The notes: a model not told the origin generated them from the sequence alone. 32,410 nt of DNA from an uncultured Eubacteriales bacterium (GCA_902802805.1 CADCNE010000002.1:1-32410), one strand, 5' to 3'; numbered from the stretch's first letter, positions 6,566 to 14,310 are shown. Numbers and translations are program-made.

Positions 6566-7336
6566 TCATAGGTCGTAGAGGATGGTGGAGAGGAAGAAGG
6601 GGACCTGCCGCTCCCAGCTCTCCTCGGAGTGGTTGCCGCCGGGCACCACCCGGCTGGTCAGGTGCACGCCCTTTGCGATGAGCCGGGCGGACATGTCGCC
6701 GAAGAGCTGCTTGGTCTTGATGCGGCGCATCTCCCGGGAACCGTAGTCCATGTAGAGGACGGTCTTGCCGATGCGGGCGCCGTCGATGAGGGCCTCGAGG
6801 TCGTGTCGGCAGAAGCCCAGGGAAGGGGACAGGGCCGCGCCCCGGGAAAAGTAGTGGTTGTAGGCCATGAGGGCATAGACGGTCATGAGCCCGCCCATGG
6901 AGGAGCCGCCGATGAAGGTGAACTCTCGCTCAGGCAGGGTGGGGAAGTGCTCGTCGATGTAGGGCTTGAATTCGTTCACCAGGTAGCCCATGGTGATCTC
7001 GCCCCTGCCCCGTATCTTGCCCCACTGGGAGTTGTCGAAGTCGAAGGGGGAGTACTCGGAAAGCCGTCCGCCGCATGCCTCCTGCTCGTCGTGGTGGCTG
7101 CACTCGATGGCCGCGATGATCAGGGGGATGTTGTTGCCGGTCACGTATTCGAGGAGCCCCCAGCTCTTGCCGAAAGAGGCGTCCGCGTCCCGGAACAGGT
7201 TCTGCCCGTCGAACATATAGAGCACCGGGTAGCGGCGCTCGTCATCCACCACGGCGGCGTCGGGCACGTAGACGTAGGCGTTCCGGGGCTCGTCCCCCGT
7301 CAGTTCCGGAATGGTGATCTCCCACTGCTGATACAT
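6566..7336 (-). CDS. Alpha/beta-hydrolase, esterase D/enterochelin-esterase type
   Basis: The 256-residue hydrolase of the putative esterase family (PF00756 type) has no signal peptide. Diagnostic features are YPVLYMFDGQNLF near residue 40, the oxyanion and nucleophile-elbow region FIGGSSMGGLM (Ser in GxSxGG, about residue 147), an acidic segment VLYMDYGSREM and the C-terminal histidine in VPGGNHSEESWERQ. It starts at ATG 7336 behind GGAGGAGAAAGG, is first in the operon with the ATP-grasp gene and has a strong promoter. Substrates may be acyl esters or thioesters such as S-formylglutathione-like compounds; the operon partner points to a ligase-coupled pathway. Confidence 0.88.
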   Translation of the reverse strand: MYQQWEITIPELTGDEPRNAYVYVPDAAVVDDERRYPVLYMFDGQNLFRDADASFGKSWGLLEYVTGNNIPLIIAAIECSHHDEQEACGGRLSEYSPFDFDNSQWGKIRGRGEITMGYLVNEFKPYIDEHFPTLPEREFTFIGGSSMGGLMTVYALMAYNHYFSRGAALSPSLGFCRHDLEALIDGARIGKTVLYMDYGSREMRRIKTKQLFGDMSARLIAKGVHLTSRVVPGGNHSEESWERQVPFFLSTILYDL

Positions 7337-7372
7337 GGCTGGGCCTTTCTCCTCCGCTGCAAAGATTTGTAT

Positions 7373-7400
7373 ATTATAACACAGGAAAAAAGATATTCAA
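7373..7400 (-). promoter_or_regulatory. Promoter of the esterase/ATP-grasp operon
   Basis: On the minus strand TTGAAT (7395-7400) and TATAAT (7373-7378) are 16 bases apart, 36 bases upstream of the esterase ATG. Confidence 0.85.
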
Positions 7401-7430
7401 CACTTTTCGCTGTTCCCCGTGAAAAACCTG

Positions 7431-7439
7431 TGGTATGAT
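7431..7439 (+). promoter_or_regulatory. Extended -10 promoter of the GNAT gene
   Basis: TGGTATGAT is an extended -10 element; no good -35 box is seen 17 bases upstream. The start would fall near 7446, leaving a very short leader that still contains the AGGAGGG ribosome site. It is back to back with the esterase promoter. Confidence 0.5.
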
Positions 7440-7461
7440 GATGCTGACAGGAGGGATAGCC

Positions 7462-7887
7462 ATGGAGCTGATGTATGAAAAAGCCCGGCCCAAGGACGCC
7501 CCGGTGATCTTCGGCTTTGCGAAGGAACTGATCGAGACCTACGAAACGGACCCGGACCTGGACCTCAATATGGCCCTCGCTTGGACGAAGCGGAAGATAG
7601 AGAAGCGGATCGGCGAGTACACCCGGGTGCTGGCGGACGGGGAAACGGCGGCCTTCTTCCGCTTCGTGCCCGACGGCGAGCGGATGGAGCTGGACGACCT
7701 CTACGTGCTGCCCGCCTTTCGGGATCGGGGCATCGGCACGGCCGTCCTGCGCCGGTGCGTCGCCCAGGGCAGGCCCGTATACTTCTACGTCTTCACGAAA
7801 AACACCCGGGCCATCGACCTTTACGAAAGGGAAGGGTTCCGCAAGGTGGAGGACGTGAGCCCCACGCGCATGATCATGGCGCGATAA
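7462..7887 (+). CDS. GNAT-family N-acetyltransferase
   Basis: The 141-residue cytosolic protein has the GNAT fold. The acetyl-CoA binding signature is LDDLYVLPAFRDRGIGTAVLRRC (motif A, with the R-x-x-G-I/G pyrophosphate loop), followed by YFYVFTKNTRAIDLYEREGFRKVED (motif B). The start at 7462 is chosen over the upstream in-frame ATGs at 7435-7441 because AGGAGGG lies seven bases before it and the upstream codons fall in the promoter. The acceptor could be an amino group on a small molecule or protein and cannot be named. It is followed by a separate promoter for the PAP2 gene. Confidence 0.88.
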   Translation: MELMYEKARPKDAPVIFGFAKELIETYETDPDLDLNMALAWTKRKIEKRIGEYTRVLADGETAAFFRFVPDGERMELDDLYVLPAFRDRGIGTAVLRRCVAQGRPVYFYVFTKNTRAIDLYEREGFRKVEDVSPTRMIMAR

Positions 7888-7891
7888 GGGC

Positions 7892-7919
7892 TTGCCTTTT
7901 TCTGTCGAAGGAGTATAGT
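7892..7919 (+). promoter_or_regulatory. Promoter of the PAP2/isomerase operon
   Basis: TTGCCT (7892-7897) and TATAGT (7914-7919) are 16 bases apart, just after the GNAT stop codon and 52 bases before the PAP2 start. Confidence 0.65.
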
Positions 7920-7971
7920 ATAGGGACATCGCATAGAGTAAAACAGCGCTTCGGCGCTATGGGAGGAAACA

Positions 7972-8640
7972 ATGAAGAAAAAGTTCATCACGTCGGCCGT
8001 CTGCTTCGGCCTGTTTTTGCTGCTCATCGTGCTCCTCAAGACGGTGGACGTGGCGGCCGTGGGTCCCGAGGGCACCGAGATCGGGCTTTCCAAGCTCAAC
8101 GTGGCCGCCCATGACCTGTTCGGGGAGAACCTGGGCTGGTACAAGGTCACCAACATCCTGGGGTATCTCGCCATTCTCATCGCCCTCGGTTTCGCGGCCA
8201 TCGGCGGCCTGCAGCTCATCCGCCGGCGGAGCGTCCTGAAGGTGGACAAGGAGATCCTGCTCCTGGGCTGCCTCTACGTGGTCACCGTGATCTTCTACGT
8301 GCTCTTTGAGAAGGTCATCGTCAACTACCGGCCCATCCTTATGCCCGACGGCGAGGGGATCGAGGCATCCTTCCCCAGCTCCCACACGGTCCTTTCCTGC
8401 GTGATCCTGGGCAGCGGCCTTATGCTGCTGAAGAAGTACATGAAGAAGAACAAGACCGTTCAGACGGTGCTGACGGTGGTCTTCGCCGTGATGCTGGCCC
8501 TCATCGTGGCCGGACGGCTCATCTCCGGCGTCCACTGGTTCACGGACATCGTGGGCGGGGTCCTGCTCAGCGCCGCTCTCCTCAACGCCTACGAGGGCCT
8601 GCTGAAGCTGTGGAAGAAGAGCGACAAACGGAAGCGGTGA
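7972..8640 (+). CDS. PAP2-superfamily membrane phosphatase
   Basis: The 222-residue integral membrane phosphatase has five or six hydrophobic segments. The lipid phosphatase motifs are present: EKVIVNYRP (motif 1 region, about 108-116), FPSSHT (motif 2, near 130) and GRLISGVHWFTDIVGG (motif 3 with the catalytic His and Asp, about 180-195). Members dephosphorylate undecaprenyl pyrophosphate, phosphatidylglycerophosphate or similar lipids at the membrane. The ATG at 7972 follows GGGAGGAAAC. The C terminus is strongly basic (KKSDKRKR). The next gene begins 20 bases downstream and is probably co-transcribed. Confidence 0.9.
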   Translation: MKKKFITSAVCFGLFLLLIVLLKTVDVAAVGPEGTEIGLSKLNVAAHDLFGENLGWYKVTNILGYLAILIALGFAAIGGLQLIRRRSVLKVDKEILLLGCLYVVTVIFYVLFEKVIVNYRPILMPDGEGIEASFPSSHTVLSCVILGSGLMLLKKYMKKNKTVQTVLTVVFAVMLALIVAGRLISGVHWFTDIVGGVLLSAALLNAYEGLLKLWKKSDKRKR

Positions 8641-8660
8641 ACCCTTCAAGGGAGCGGAAG

Positions 8661-9482
8661 ATGCAGTTCGGGATGCCCACGCTCATAGAGAACCGGACGC
8701 TGGCGGACAACGTGGCCCTGTGCCGCCGCCTGGGCCTCCGGTTCATCGAGCTCAACATGAATTTCCCGGAGTATCAGGTGGACCGGCTGGAACAAACGGA
8801 CGCCCTTGTCGCGGCGGCGGTCGCAGCCGGTATCTACTACACCATCCATCTCGACGAAAACCTGAACGTGGCGGACTTCAATCCCCTGGTCTCGGGGGCG
8901 TATCTCGAGACCGTGCGCCGGACCATTCTGGTTGCGGAGGCGCTGCTGCCCCTCCGGGACCGCTTTGGGGACAGTGACCAGCCCCTGACCGTCAACATGC
9001 ACATGCACCACGGCATCTTCATCACCCTGCCGGATCGAAAGGTGCAGATGTACGACCGGGACTTCGACACCTACATGAGAGCGTTTGGGTCCTTCCGTGC
9101 TTTGTGCGAGGAATGGATCGGGGACAGCGACGTGCGGATCGTCATCGAGAACACGGACGGGTTCCGGCCCTATGAGCAAAAGGCCATCGAGTATCTGCTG
9201 GAAAGCCCCTGCTTTGGCCTCACCTGGGACATCGGCCACTCCAAGGCCGTCCATGAAAAGGACGTGCCCTTCCTTCTGGCCCACGAGGACAGGCTCCTCC
9301 ATTTTCATATCCATGACGGGACGGAGACCCCGCCCCGGAACCACCTTGCTTTGGGCGATGGAGAGATCGACCTCCCCGACCGGCTCCGGCTGGCCCAGAG
9401 CCGAAACGCCCGTTGCGTCCTGGAGACCAAGACCATAGAGGCCCTCGAACGCTCCGTGGCGTGGCTGGACCGGAAGATGTGA
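8661..9482 (+). CDS. Sugar phosphate isomerase/epimerase (xylose-isomerase-like TIM barrel)
   Basis: The 273-residue protein of the AP-endonuclease-2/xylose-isomerase-like TIM-barrel family has its metal ligands spread along the barrel: YTIHLDE, VNMHMHHG, RIVIENTDG, TWDIGHSKAVH and LLHFHIHDG, with a closing LGDGEIDL. Relatives include sugar-phosphate epimerases, hydroxypyruvate isomerases and endonuclease IV; the sequence does not decide among them. The ATG at 8661 is chosen because AAGGGAGCGG precedes it; the frame is open further upstream, but only inside the PAP2 gene. It ends just before a palindromic repeat pair. Confidence 0.85.
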   Translation: MQFGMPTLIENRTLADNVALCRRLGLRFIELNMNFPEYQVDRLEQTDALVAAAVAAGIYYTIHLDENLNVADFNPLVSGAYLETVRRTILVAEALLPLRDRFGDSDQPLTVNMHMHHGIFITLPDRKVQMYDRDFDTYMRAFGSFRALCEEWIGDSDVRIVIENTDGFRPYEQKAIEYLLESPCFGLTWDIGHSKAVHEKDVPFLLAHEDRLLHFHIHDGTETPPRNHLALGDGEIDLPDRLRLAQSRNARCVLETKTIEALERSVAWLDRKM

Positions 9483-9500
9483 GAGAAACGAAAATGACGG

Positions 9501-9557
9501 TTTCTTTTGCCGCTTTTTCTCTTTGGAGAAAGAGAAAAAGCGGCGCAAAAAGAGAAA
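9501..9557. repeat. Large palindromic repeat, copy 1, also a possible terminator
   Basis: A 16-base perfect stem (9509-9524 with 9529-9544) closes on a GGAG loop, and pairing continues imperfectly outward through TTTCTTTT and AAAAAGAGAAA. It lies 26 bases after the isomerase stop. The left flank TTCTTTTGCCGC and right flank GCGGCGC match the layout of the second hairpin at 9607-9652, so this looks like a dispersed intergenic repeat family. Confidence 0.8.
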
Positions 9558-9606
9558 TCAAAAAGGGAAAATGGATATAGGGGCGAAAGCTGCTTATCCG
9601 AATTAA

Positions 9607-9652
9607 AGTTCTTTGGCTGCACCTTTCTTTCAAGAAAGGTGCGTGCTTTTAT
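9607..9652. repeat. Palindromic repeat, copy 2
   Basis: GTTCTTTGGCTG precedes CACCTTTCTT-TC-AAGAAAGGTG, a 10-base stem, followed by CGTGCTTTT. The order TTCTTTkGCyGC, hairpin, GCGkGC is the same as in copy 1. T residues after the stem could also give some termination. Confidence 0.7.
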
Positions 9653-9659
9653 TCTTTCC

Positions 9660-9688
9660 TTTATTTTTCTCCGTAAATCTGCTATACT
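9660..9688 (+). promoter_or_regulatory. Promoter of the NTPase-CYTH/ribokinase operon
   Basis: TATACT at 9683-9688 is a good -10 box; the -35 at 9660-9665 (TTTATT) is poor, with a 17-base spacer. It lies 34 bases upstream of the ATG at 9723. Confidence 0.55.
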
Positions 9689-9722
9689 ATATTTATCTAT
9701 ACGGACGGAGGGGAAAAAGCCC

Positions 9723-10832
9723 ATGAGCGCACTCACCAACGGCCATAAAAAGATCCGCACAATCGTCATCACCGGCGGCCCCTGCGGCGGCAAGACCACG
9801 GCCATGAGCTGGCTGCAGAACGCGCTGACCAGCGCGGGCTACGCGGTCATCTTCCTGACGGAGACCTTCACCGAGCTCGCCAACGCCGGCGTTTCGAGCT
9901 ACAACTGCAAGGACAACTTCGCCTTCCAGCGCATCCAGGTCCGCTACCAGCTGGAGCGGGAGCGGCTCTACCGCCGGGCGGCGGAGGCCCTTAGCAATGA
10001 CAACGTGGTCATCGTCCACGACCGGGGCTCCATGGATGACAAGCCCTACATGGAGCCGGAGGAGTTCGCCTCCATCCTGAAGGAGCTGGACCAGGACGAG
10101 GTGAGCTTCCGGGACAAGTACGACGCGGTCTTCCACCTGGTCACGGCGGCCAAGGGGGCCCTGCCCTTCTACACCACCGCCAACAACACCGCCCGCACCG
10201 AGACCCCGGAGGAGGCCATCGATCTCGACGAGAAGACCCTGGCAGCCTGGGCGGGCCATCCGCACCTCAGGATCATCGACAACTCCACCGATTTCAACGG
10301 CAAGATGCTGCGCCTCCTCAAGGAGGTCATGCTGGCTCTGGGCGAGCCGGAGCCCATGGAGCACGCCCGGCGGTATCTCATCAAGTACCCGGACCTGGAC
10401 TGGCTCAACAACAACCCCAACTGCCAGCGGGTGGAGATCATCCAGACCTACCTCACCCCCTATCGGGACGAGGAGCGACGCATCTGCATGCGGGGCACCG
10501 GCGGCAGCTACATCTATTACAAGACCACCCAGCGGGACGCCCCCGACGGCGGCCGCATGGAGGTGGAGGAGCGGCTCAGCCAGGAGGAATACTTCACCCT
10601 CCTCATGGAGGCGGACCCCGCCTGCCGGCCCATCCGCAAGACCCGCTATTGCCTGGTGAGCGACGCGCAGTCCTTTGAGGTGGACCTGTACCCCAACTGG
10701 AAGGACGTGGCCATGCTCCAGATCGAGCTCTCCGATCCCGACGCCGAAGTCCGCATCCCCGAGGGGCTCACCGTGGTCCGGGAGGTCACCGACAACCCGG
10801 CCTACGACAATCATGAGATGGCAAGGCTGTAG
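9723..10832 (+). CDS. Ttd14-like fusion: P-loop NTPase plus CYTH domain
   Basis: The 369-residue cytosolic fusion begins at ATG 9723, behind GGAGGGG. The N-terminal half is an AAA-type/kinase-like NTPase: Walker A GGPCGGKTT at about 18-26 and VVIVHDRGSMDD near 100 as Walker B. The C-terminal half (about 235-360) looks like a CYTH/triphosphate-tunnel domain: VEIIQTYLTPYRDEERRICMR with alternating charged strands, IYYKTTQR, MEVEERLSQEEYFTLL, RKTRYCLV and FEVDLYPNWKDVAMLQIEL. This domain order is that of Ttd14, an insect protein for photoreceptor channel trafficking, with bacterial relatives. Its bacterial role is unknown; hydrolysis or sensing of a nucleotide or polyphosphate is plausible. Ribokinase follows nine bases later. 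Confidence 0.82.
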   Translation: MSALTNGHKKIRTIVITGGPCGGKTTAMSWLQNALTSAGYAVIFLTETFTELANAGVSSYNCKDNFAFQRIQVRYQLERERLYRRAAEALSNDNVVIVHDRGSMDDKPYMEPEEFASILKELDQDEVSFRDKYDAVFHLVTAAKGALPFYTTANNTARTETPEEAIDLDEKTLAAWAGHPHLRIIDNSTDFNGKMLRLLKEVMLALGEPEPMEHARRYLIKYPDLDWLNNNPNCQRVEIIQTYLTPYRDEERRICMRGTGGSYIYYKTTQRDAPDGGRMEVEERLSQEEYFTLLMEADPACRPIRKTRYCLVSDAQSFEVDLYPNWKDVAMLQIELSDPDAEVRIPEGLTVVREVTDNPAYDNHEMARL

Positions 10833-10841
10833 GAGGACAGT

Positions 10842-11717
10842 ATGGCGAAGATCCTGAACATTGGTTCCCTGAACCTGGACTATGTATACGCGGTGCCCCA
10901 CTTCGTAGAGGCGGGGGAGACGTTGCTTTCGAGCCGCCGGGACGTGTTCCCGGGCGGCAAGGGCCTCAACCAGACCGTGGCCGCGGCCCGGGCCGGGGCA
11001 GAGGTCTTCCACGGCGGCGCGGTGGGCGCGGACGGGGACATGCTCCTCGATCTTCTGAAAGACGCCGGGGCGGACGTGTCCGCCGTAACCCGGGTGGACG
11101 TGCCCACGGGCCACGCCGTCATCCAGGTATCCCCCCAGGGGGAGAACGCCATCATCATCCTGGGCGGCGCCAACCGCGCCGTGAGCCCCGGGACCGTGGA
11201 AGCGGCCCTCGAAAAGGTGGAGGCGGGCGACATCCTGCTGCTGCAGAACGAGATCAACGGCCTCGCCGCCATCATCCGCCGGGCCTGGGAGAAGGGCCTC
11301 CGCATCCTCTTCAACCCCGCGCCTATGGAGGCGGGGGTGAAGGACCTGCCGCTGGAGCTCCTCGACACCCTCATCGTCAACGAGGGGGAGGGCAGGGCCC
11401 TCGCCGGGGACATGGACGCCCTCAGGGCCGCCTATCCCAACCAGAAGATCCTGCTGACCCAGGGCAGCCGGGGCGCGTCCCTCTGGACCGGGTCGGAGCT
11501 CATCTTCCAGCCCGCCTTCCCCGTGAAGGCCGTGGACACCACCGCCGCCGGGGACTGCTTCCTGGGCTACTACGCCGCCGCACTCGCCGAGGACCTTTCC
11601 TTTGCTCAGGCCCTGCGTCTCGCTTCCGCCGCCTCGGCCCTGGCCGTACAGAAGCAGGGCGCGGCCCCGTCCATCCCCCTGCGGGCGGAGGTGGAGGCCT
11701 TTTTGCGGGAAAAATAA
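10842..11717 (+). CDS. rbsK: Ribokinase-type PfkB sugar kinase
   Basis: The 291-residue PfkB-family kinase would phosphorylate D-ribose to ribose 5-phosphate. Both signatures are present: VFPGGKGLNQTVAAARAGA (about 36-54) and the ATP-binding/catalytic VDTTAAGDCFLGYYAAALA near 228-245, in which the aspartate of AAGD is the base. The N-terminal NIGSLNLDYVYAVP is typical of the substrate site. No ribose transporter or rbsD lies nearby, so the substrate could be another furanose or nucleoside. It is translated behind AGGAGG immediately after the Ttd14-like gene, and probably forms one transcript with it. Confidence 0.85.
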   Translation: MAKILNIGSLNLDYVYAVPHFVEAGETLLSSRRDVFPGGKGLNQTVAAARAGAEVFHGGAVGADGDMLLDLLKDAGADVSAVTRVDVPTGHAVIQVSPQGENAIIILGGANRAVSPGTVEAALEKVEAGDILLLQNEINGLAAIIRRAWEKGLRILFNPAPMEAGVKDLPLELLDTLIVNEGEGRALAGDMDALRAAYPNQKILLTQGSRGASLWTGSELIFQPAFPVKAVDTTAAGDCFLGYYAAALAEDLSFAQALRLASAASALAVQKQGAAPSIPLRAEVEAFLREK

Positions 11718-11727
11718 TATATAGTTA

Positions 11728-11756
11728 TTGACGAAAGCCGGATAGCGTGGTAAAGT
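11728..11756 (+). promoter_or_regulatory. Promoter of the lysine-riboswitch-lysA unit
   Basis: TTGACG (11728-11733) and TAAAGT (11751-11756) have a 17-base spacer; the start near 11763 lies just before the riboswitch aptamer. Confidence 0.8.
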
Positions 11757-11773
11757 AAGTCAAAATTTCACAG

Positions 11774-11945
11774 CAATGAAAGGATAGAGGCGCAGTTATC
11801 AAAAGTAGTGCGGGTGGAAAAGGCCGGGCAGGGCCGTTGTCCGCACGAAAGGGATCGCTGCCGAAGGTCAGGGGGCTGCATACCTGGCCTGGGCATCCGG
11901 ACAATATCCGGATGACTGTCGCGTTTCGCGGAGAGCTATGCATTG
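11774..11945 (+). ncRNA. Lysine riboswitch aptamer (L box)
   Basis: The conserved L-box pieces occur in order: P1 strand CAATG (11774-11778), GGATAGAGGCGC (from 11783), GCTGCCGAAGGT near 11850, GACTGTCGC near 11914 and GGAGAGCTATG, with the closing CATTG at 11941-11945. It lies directly before lysA, the last enzyme of lysine synthesis. When lysine binds, the aptamer should favour the downstream terminator. Confidence 0.93.
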
Positions 11946-11992
11946 ATTGCCCGTTTTGCCCGGTGATCCGCCGGGTTGGATAGGAAGGTATG

Positions 11993-12019
11993 GCCGATGC
12001 GCGGACGCATGGGCTTTTT
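11993..12019 (+). terminator. Attenuator terminator of the lysine riboswitch
   Basis: GCC-G-ATGCG and CGCAT-G-GGC form a hairpin with one G-G mismatch around a CGGA loop (11993-12014), followed by TTTTTATTT. It lies between the aptamer and the lysA ribosome site, as expected of an expression platform. Confidence 0.85.
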
Positions 12020-12044
12020 ATTTGTGAAGAACAGGAGAAACAGC

Positions 12045-13373
12045 ATGACACAGACCCCCGCGGCGTTCCCGGAGACCGCCCTTTGCGCCAATATGGACCG
12101 GCAGGAGGGCCGCCTGCGCTTCGCAGGACAGGACACCCTGGCCCTGGCCCGACAGTACGGCACCCCCCTGTACCTCATGGACGAGGACCGCATCCGGCAC
12201 AACTGCCGCCTGTACACGAAAGCCTTTGAGGAGCACCTCCCGGCGGGCTCCCAGGTCCTCTACGCCAGCAAGGCCGCCTCCTTCAAAGGGATGTGCCGCA
12301 TCGTGGAGAGCGAGGGGCTGGGCCTCGACGTGGTCTCCTCCGGGGAGATACACACCGCCCAGGCCGCAGGCTTCCCCATGGACCGGGTGTACTACCACGG
12401 CAACAGCAAGTCGGACGCTGACATCGCCTTCGCTTTGGACGCGGGCGTGGGCTGCTTCGTGGTGGACGGGGTGGAGGAGCTGCTCTCTCTCGAAGCTGAG
12501 GCGGGCCGCCGGAACAGGCGGCAGAAGGTGCTCCTTCGGATCACCCCCGGCATCGACCCCCACACCTACGCCGCCGTCAGCACCGGTCAGGTGGACTCCA
12601 AGTTCGGCGTGTCCATCGAGACCGGCCAGGCGGACGCCTTCGTGAAGCTGGCTCTTGAACAGCCCCATCTGCATGTGGCCGGGTATCACTGCCACGTGGG
12701 GTCCCAGGTGTTCTGGGAGGACGTGTTCGAGCGGAGCGTCCTCGTGATGATGGCCTTCATCCGGCACATGCAGGACGATTGCGGGTATCTGCCGGAGGAG
12801 CTGGATCTGGGCGGCGGCTACGGCGTCCGGTACGTGGAGAGCGACCCCGCCATCGACATCCCCGCCAAGATCGCCTCCGTGGCGGAGACCCTGAAGGCCA
12901 TCGCCCTTCGGCTGTCCCTGCCCGTGCCCCGGATACTCATGGAGCCGGGCCGCAGCATCGTGGCGGACGCGGGCATGACCCTGTACACCGTGGGTTCCGT
13001 CAAGGAGATCACGGGCTACAAGCGGTATGTGTCCATCGACGGCGGCATGTCCGACAACCCCCGCTACGCCCTCTACGGGTCGAAGTACACCTGCTTCAAC
13101 GTCGGACGCATGGACGACCCCGCGGATATGCGCTGCGATCTGGTGGGCAAGTGCTGCGAGAGCGGCGACATCATCCAGCCGGACATACTCATGCCGTCCA
13201 CTACGAAGCGGGGCGATACCGTGGCGGTGTGCACCACCGGCGCCTACAACTTCTCCATGGCGTCCGGCTACAACCGCCTCCCGCGGCCCCCGGTGGTCAT
13301 GCTCAAAGAGGGAACGTCCTACGTGGCCGTGAAGGGGGAGACCCTGGACGATATCATCCGTTTGGATATATGA
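12045..13373 (+). CDS. lysA: Diaminopimelate decarboxylase
   Basis: The PLP-dependent enzyme converts meso-diaminopimelate to L-lysine and CO2. The 442-residue product shows the PLP lysine in YASKAASFK (Lys76), the GLDVVSSGEIHTA segment, GYHCHVGSQ, the phosphate-binding LGGGYG, the substrate-binding EPGRSIVADAG, the catalytic cysteine in GKCCESGDI and a C-terminal TTGAYNFSMASGYNRLPRP. The ATG at 12045 is chosen because AGGAGA precedes it; the open frame upstream runs through the attenuator and is not coding. It is a single-gene unit controlled by the lysine riboswitch. Its 3' end is only seven bases from the stop of the convergent LysR gene. Confidence 0.96.
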   Translation: MTQTPAAFPETALCANMDRQEGRLRFAGQDTLALARQYGTPLYLMDEDRIRHNCRLYTKAFEEHLPAGSQVLYASKAASFKGMCRIVESEGLGLDVVSSGEIHTAQAAGFPMDRVYYHGNSKSDADIAFALDAGVGCFVVDGVEELLSLEAEAGRRNRRQKVLLRITPGIDPHTYAAVSTGQVDSKFGVSIETGQADAFVKLALEQPHLHVAGYHCHVGSQVFWEDVFERSVLVMMAFIRHMQDDCGYLPEELDLGGGYGVRYVESDPAIDIPAKIASVAETLKAIALRLSLPVPRILMEPGRSIVADAGMTLYTVGSVKEITGYKRYVSIDGGMSDNPRYALYGSKYTCFNVGRMDDPADMRCDLVGKCCESGDIIQPDILMPSTTKRGDTVAVCTTGAYNFSMASGYNRLPRPPVVMLKEGTSYVAVKGETLDDIIRLDI

Positions 13374-13380
13374 GGAAATC

Positions 13381-14268
13381 CTACAGCTCGTCCAAAGCTT
13401 TGGAACGAACGCGCTGAACAACGAAATCGGCAAACATCCGGGCAGCAGGGCTCTGCTGCCCTTGTTCTGTCACGGCTAAAGCGATGGTGCGTCGGGCCTG
13501 GGGCTTCAGCTCCAGGGCGACGATGTTGTCGGTGCGGCCCCGAAGCAGCAGCTCCGGCATGATGGCGATGCCCAGCCCCTGCTCCACCATGGCGATGATG
13601 GCGTAGTCGTCCTTGGTGATGAAGCGGATGTGGGGCCGGATACCCTCCGCGTCCAGGGCCCGCCGAAGGTCATGGTCCGAGCTCTCCAGGAGGGAAATGA
13701 AGGTCTCCTGCCGGGCGTAGCCGATGGGAAAGCTGTCAAGGGACGCCAGAGGGTGGTCCTTGGGCAGGATCACCAGCAGCCGGTCCTCCATGAGGGGCGT
13801 CACTTTCCCCGGGGCCCGGGTGGGCAGGGACACGAAGCCCAGGTCCACCGCTCCCTCCTCCAGCCACTGCTCCACGTCGTGATAGTCGCCGTTGAGGAGC
13901 TTGAAGCGGATCTGGGGGTACTGCTCCTGGAAGGCCTTGAGCATGGCGGGCAGCCAGTGAACGGCCACGGAGCTGAAGGAGGCCACCCGGATGGTGCCGG
14001 TGGACAGGCCGTGGATGGAGGACACCGTCTCCCGAAGCCGCTCCTCGGCGGAGAGGATATCCCGGATGGCGGGCAGGATGCGCTTCCCCTCGGAGGAGAG
14101 GCGGACCCCTGCCCGGCTCCGGGTCAGGAGCTTGAACCCGAAATCCTCCTCCAGGGAGGAGAGGGCGTGGCTCACGGCAGACTGGGTGAGCCCCATGTCC
14201 TCCGCCGCCCGGCTGACGCTGCCCGCCTCCATCACGTGGAGAAACACCTGGTACTTCTGAATGCTCAT
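13381..14268 (-). CDS. LysR-family transcriptional regulator
   Basis: The 295-residue regulator has an N-terminal winged helix-turn-helix, residues 1-60: FLHVMEAGSVSRAAEDMGLTQSAVSHALSSLEEDFGFKLL. The C-terminal effector domain of periplasmic-binding-protein fold (about 90-290) contains IRVASFSSVAVHWLPAML, GAVDLGFVSLP and EQGLGIAIMPELLL. It is divergent from the PutP-type symporter gene, so by the usual LysR arrangement it is likely to control that gene and itself. An ATGAAA-TAT-TTTCAT palindrome lies just before its start. GAGG is the ribosome site. The effector is unknown; a transported amino acid such as proline is an inference. Confidence 0.92.
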   Translation of the reverse strand: MSIQKYQVFLHVMEAGSVSRAAEDMGLTQSAVSHALSSLEEDFGFKLLTRSRAGVRLSSEGKRILPAIRDILSAEERLRETVSSIHGLSTGTIRVASFSSVAVHWLPAMLKAFQEQYPQIRFKLLNGDYHDVEQWLEEGAVDLGFVSLPTRAPGKVTPLMEDRLLVILPKDHPLASLDSFPIGYARQETFISLLESSDHDLRRALDAEGIRPHIRFITKDDYAIIAMVEQGLGIAIMPELLLRGRTDNIVALELKPQARRTIALAVTEQGQQSPAARMFADFVVQRVRSKALDEL

Positions 14269-14279
14269 ACGCGCCTCAC

Positions 14280-14294
14280 ATGAAATATTTTCAT
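14280..14294. promoter_or_regulatory. LysR-type T-N11-A palindrome
   Basis: ATGAAA-TAT-TTTCAT is a perfect six-base inverted repeat containing T-N11-A, the general LysR recognition pattern, 12 bases upstream of the LysR start codon. It probably serves autoregulation. Confidence 0.65.
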
Positions 14295-14310
14295 AAATAA
14301 TACGGCTGGA

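Noticed and set aside
7435-7461. Upstream in-frame ATGs of the GNAT gene
   Set aside because: They lie in the -10/+1 region and would include the ribosome site of the start at 7462.
9693-11114. A 473-codon open frame on the minus strand across the Ttd14-like and ribokinase genes
   Set aside because: Antisense shadow of two well-supported genes; no motif and no plausible start signal.
12018-13433. A 471-codon open frame on the minus strand opposite lysA
   Set aside because: Shadow of lysA; His- and Gly-rich low-information product.
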